A stretch of DNA of 6,219 nt from Thermoanaerobaculia bacterium (lineage in GTDB: Bacteria; Acidobacteriota; Thermoanaerobaculia; Multivoradales; UBA5704): assembly GCA_030150965.1 (NCBI GenBank), contig JASLEW010000845.1, positions 1 to 6,219 on the forward strand, given 5' to 3'. Of this stretch, positions 6,099-6,219 are shown piece after piece; the stretch's first letter is position 1, and every line of letters starts with the position of its first letter. Made by a program: the position numbers and the translations under genes. Under the pieces are notes generated by a model, which saw only the letters and a list, made by a program, of their open reading frames with translations, searched no databases and was not told the DNA's origin.

Positions 6099-6219
6099 GC
6101 GAGCCGCGGATCACCCTCATCGTCCTCGCCTGGAACCATTGGGAGCTCACCGAGCGCTGCCTGCGGACGCTCGCCGCCACCGACCTCGACGGCGCCGAGG
6201 TGCTGGTGGTGGACAACGG
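6095..6219 (+). CDS. GT2 family glycosyltransferase (3' partial, N-terminal 41 residues)
   Basis: The frame starting at GTG 6095 runs off the right edge. It reads MSEPRITLIVLAWNHWELTE, then a helix with CLRTLAATDL, and ends in VLVVDNG. This is the first strand, first helix and second strand of a GT-A family 2 glycosyltransferase; the closing VVDNG is the usual nucleotide-binding VDNGS-type motif, cut by the window edge. The W-N-x-x-x-L-T-x-x-C-L-x-S/T-L pattern is typical of rhamnosyltransferase-like GT2 enzymes from O-antigen and exopolysaccharide loci, but the donor sugar cannot be told from this fragment. The start overlaps the stop of the 115-aa coiled-coil gene (GTGA), with ggag 9 nt upstream as ribosome-binding site. 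The rest of the gene, possibly with further domains, lies outside the window. Confidence 0.88.
   Translation, partial: MSEPRITLIVLAWNHWELTERCLRTLAATDLDGAEVLVVDN

Overview
The window is very GC-rich bacterial chromosomal DNA. Coding strands favour C or G at third positions, GTG and TTG starts occur, and there are long spurious antisense ORFs. The mix of a GGDEF-EAL signalling protein, a DUF4337 membrane protein and many GT2 sugar transferases with SAM methyltransferases suggests a free-living, probably Gram-negative, high-GC bacterium. Acidobacteriota- or Deltaproteobacteria-like lineages would fit, but nothing here fixes the phylum. I see no rRNA, tRNA, CRISPR array, integrase, transposase or phage gene.

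Layout. (1) 1-1481, plus: the 3' part of a membrane-anchored GGDEF-EAL cyclic-di-GMP protein, with its 5' end outside the window. (2) 1607-2188, plus: a 193-aa DUF4337 membrane protein with a clear ribosome-binding site. The 125-bp gap before it holds three perfect hairpins and an 18-bp tandem repeat. (3) 2189-2317: a convergent gap with a three-copy ~29-bp tandem repeat and an 8-bp GC hairpin. (4) 5210 down to 2318, minus: a three-gene operon read in the order GT2 glycosyltransferase, SAM methyltransferase, then a fused GT2-SAM methyltransferase. (5) 5211-5361: a divergent regulatory gap with overlapping, oppositely directed sigma70-like promoters, an 11-bp direct repeat and a leader hairpin. 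(6) 5362 to the right edge, plus: two small coiled-coil proteins (109 and 115 aa), then the first 41 codons of another GT2 glycosyltransferase, joined to the preceding gene by a GTGA overlap.

Regions 4 to 6 look like part of a surface-polysaccharide or glycoconjugate locus. The GT2 enzymes would build or modify a lipid-linked or capsular glycan, and the methyltransferases may methylate sugars or cap chains. The coiled-coil proteins resemble modules often found fused to glycosyltransferases. The c-di-GMP enzyme lies at the edge of this locus, and any regulatory link is conjecture.

I do not see a clearly new defence or mobile system. The points most worth a second look are: the methyltransferase whose recognisable N-terminus runs past every canonical start codon; the side-by-side split and fused versions of the same GT2-methyltransferase pair; the near-symmetric bidirectional promoter; and an in-frame TGA that separates a 17-codon ORF from the 115-aa coiled-coil gene.
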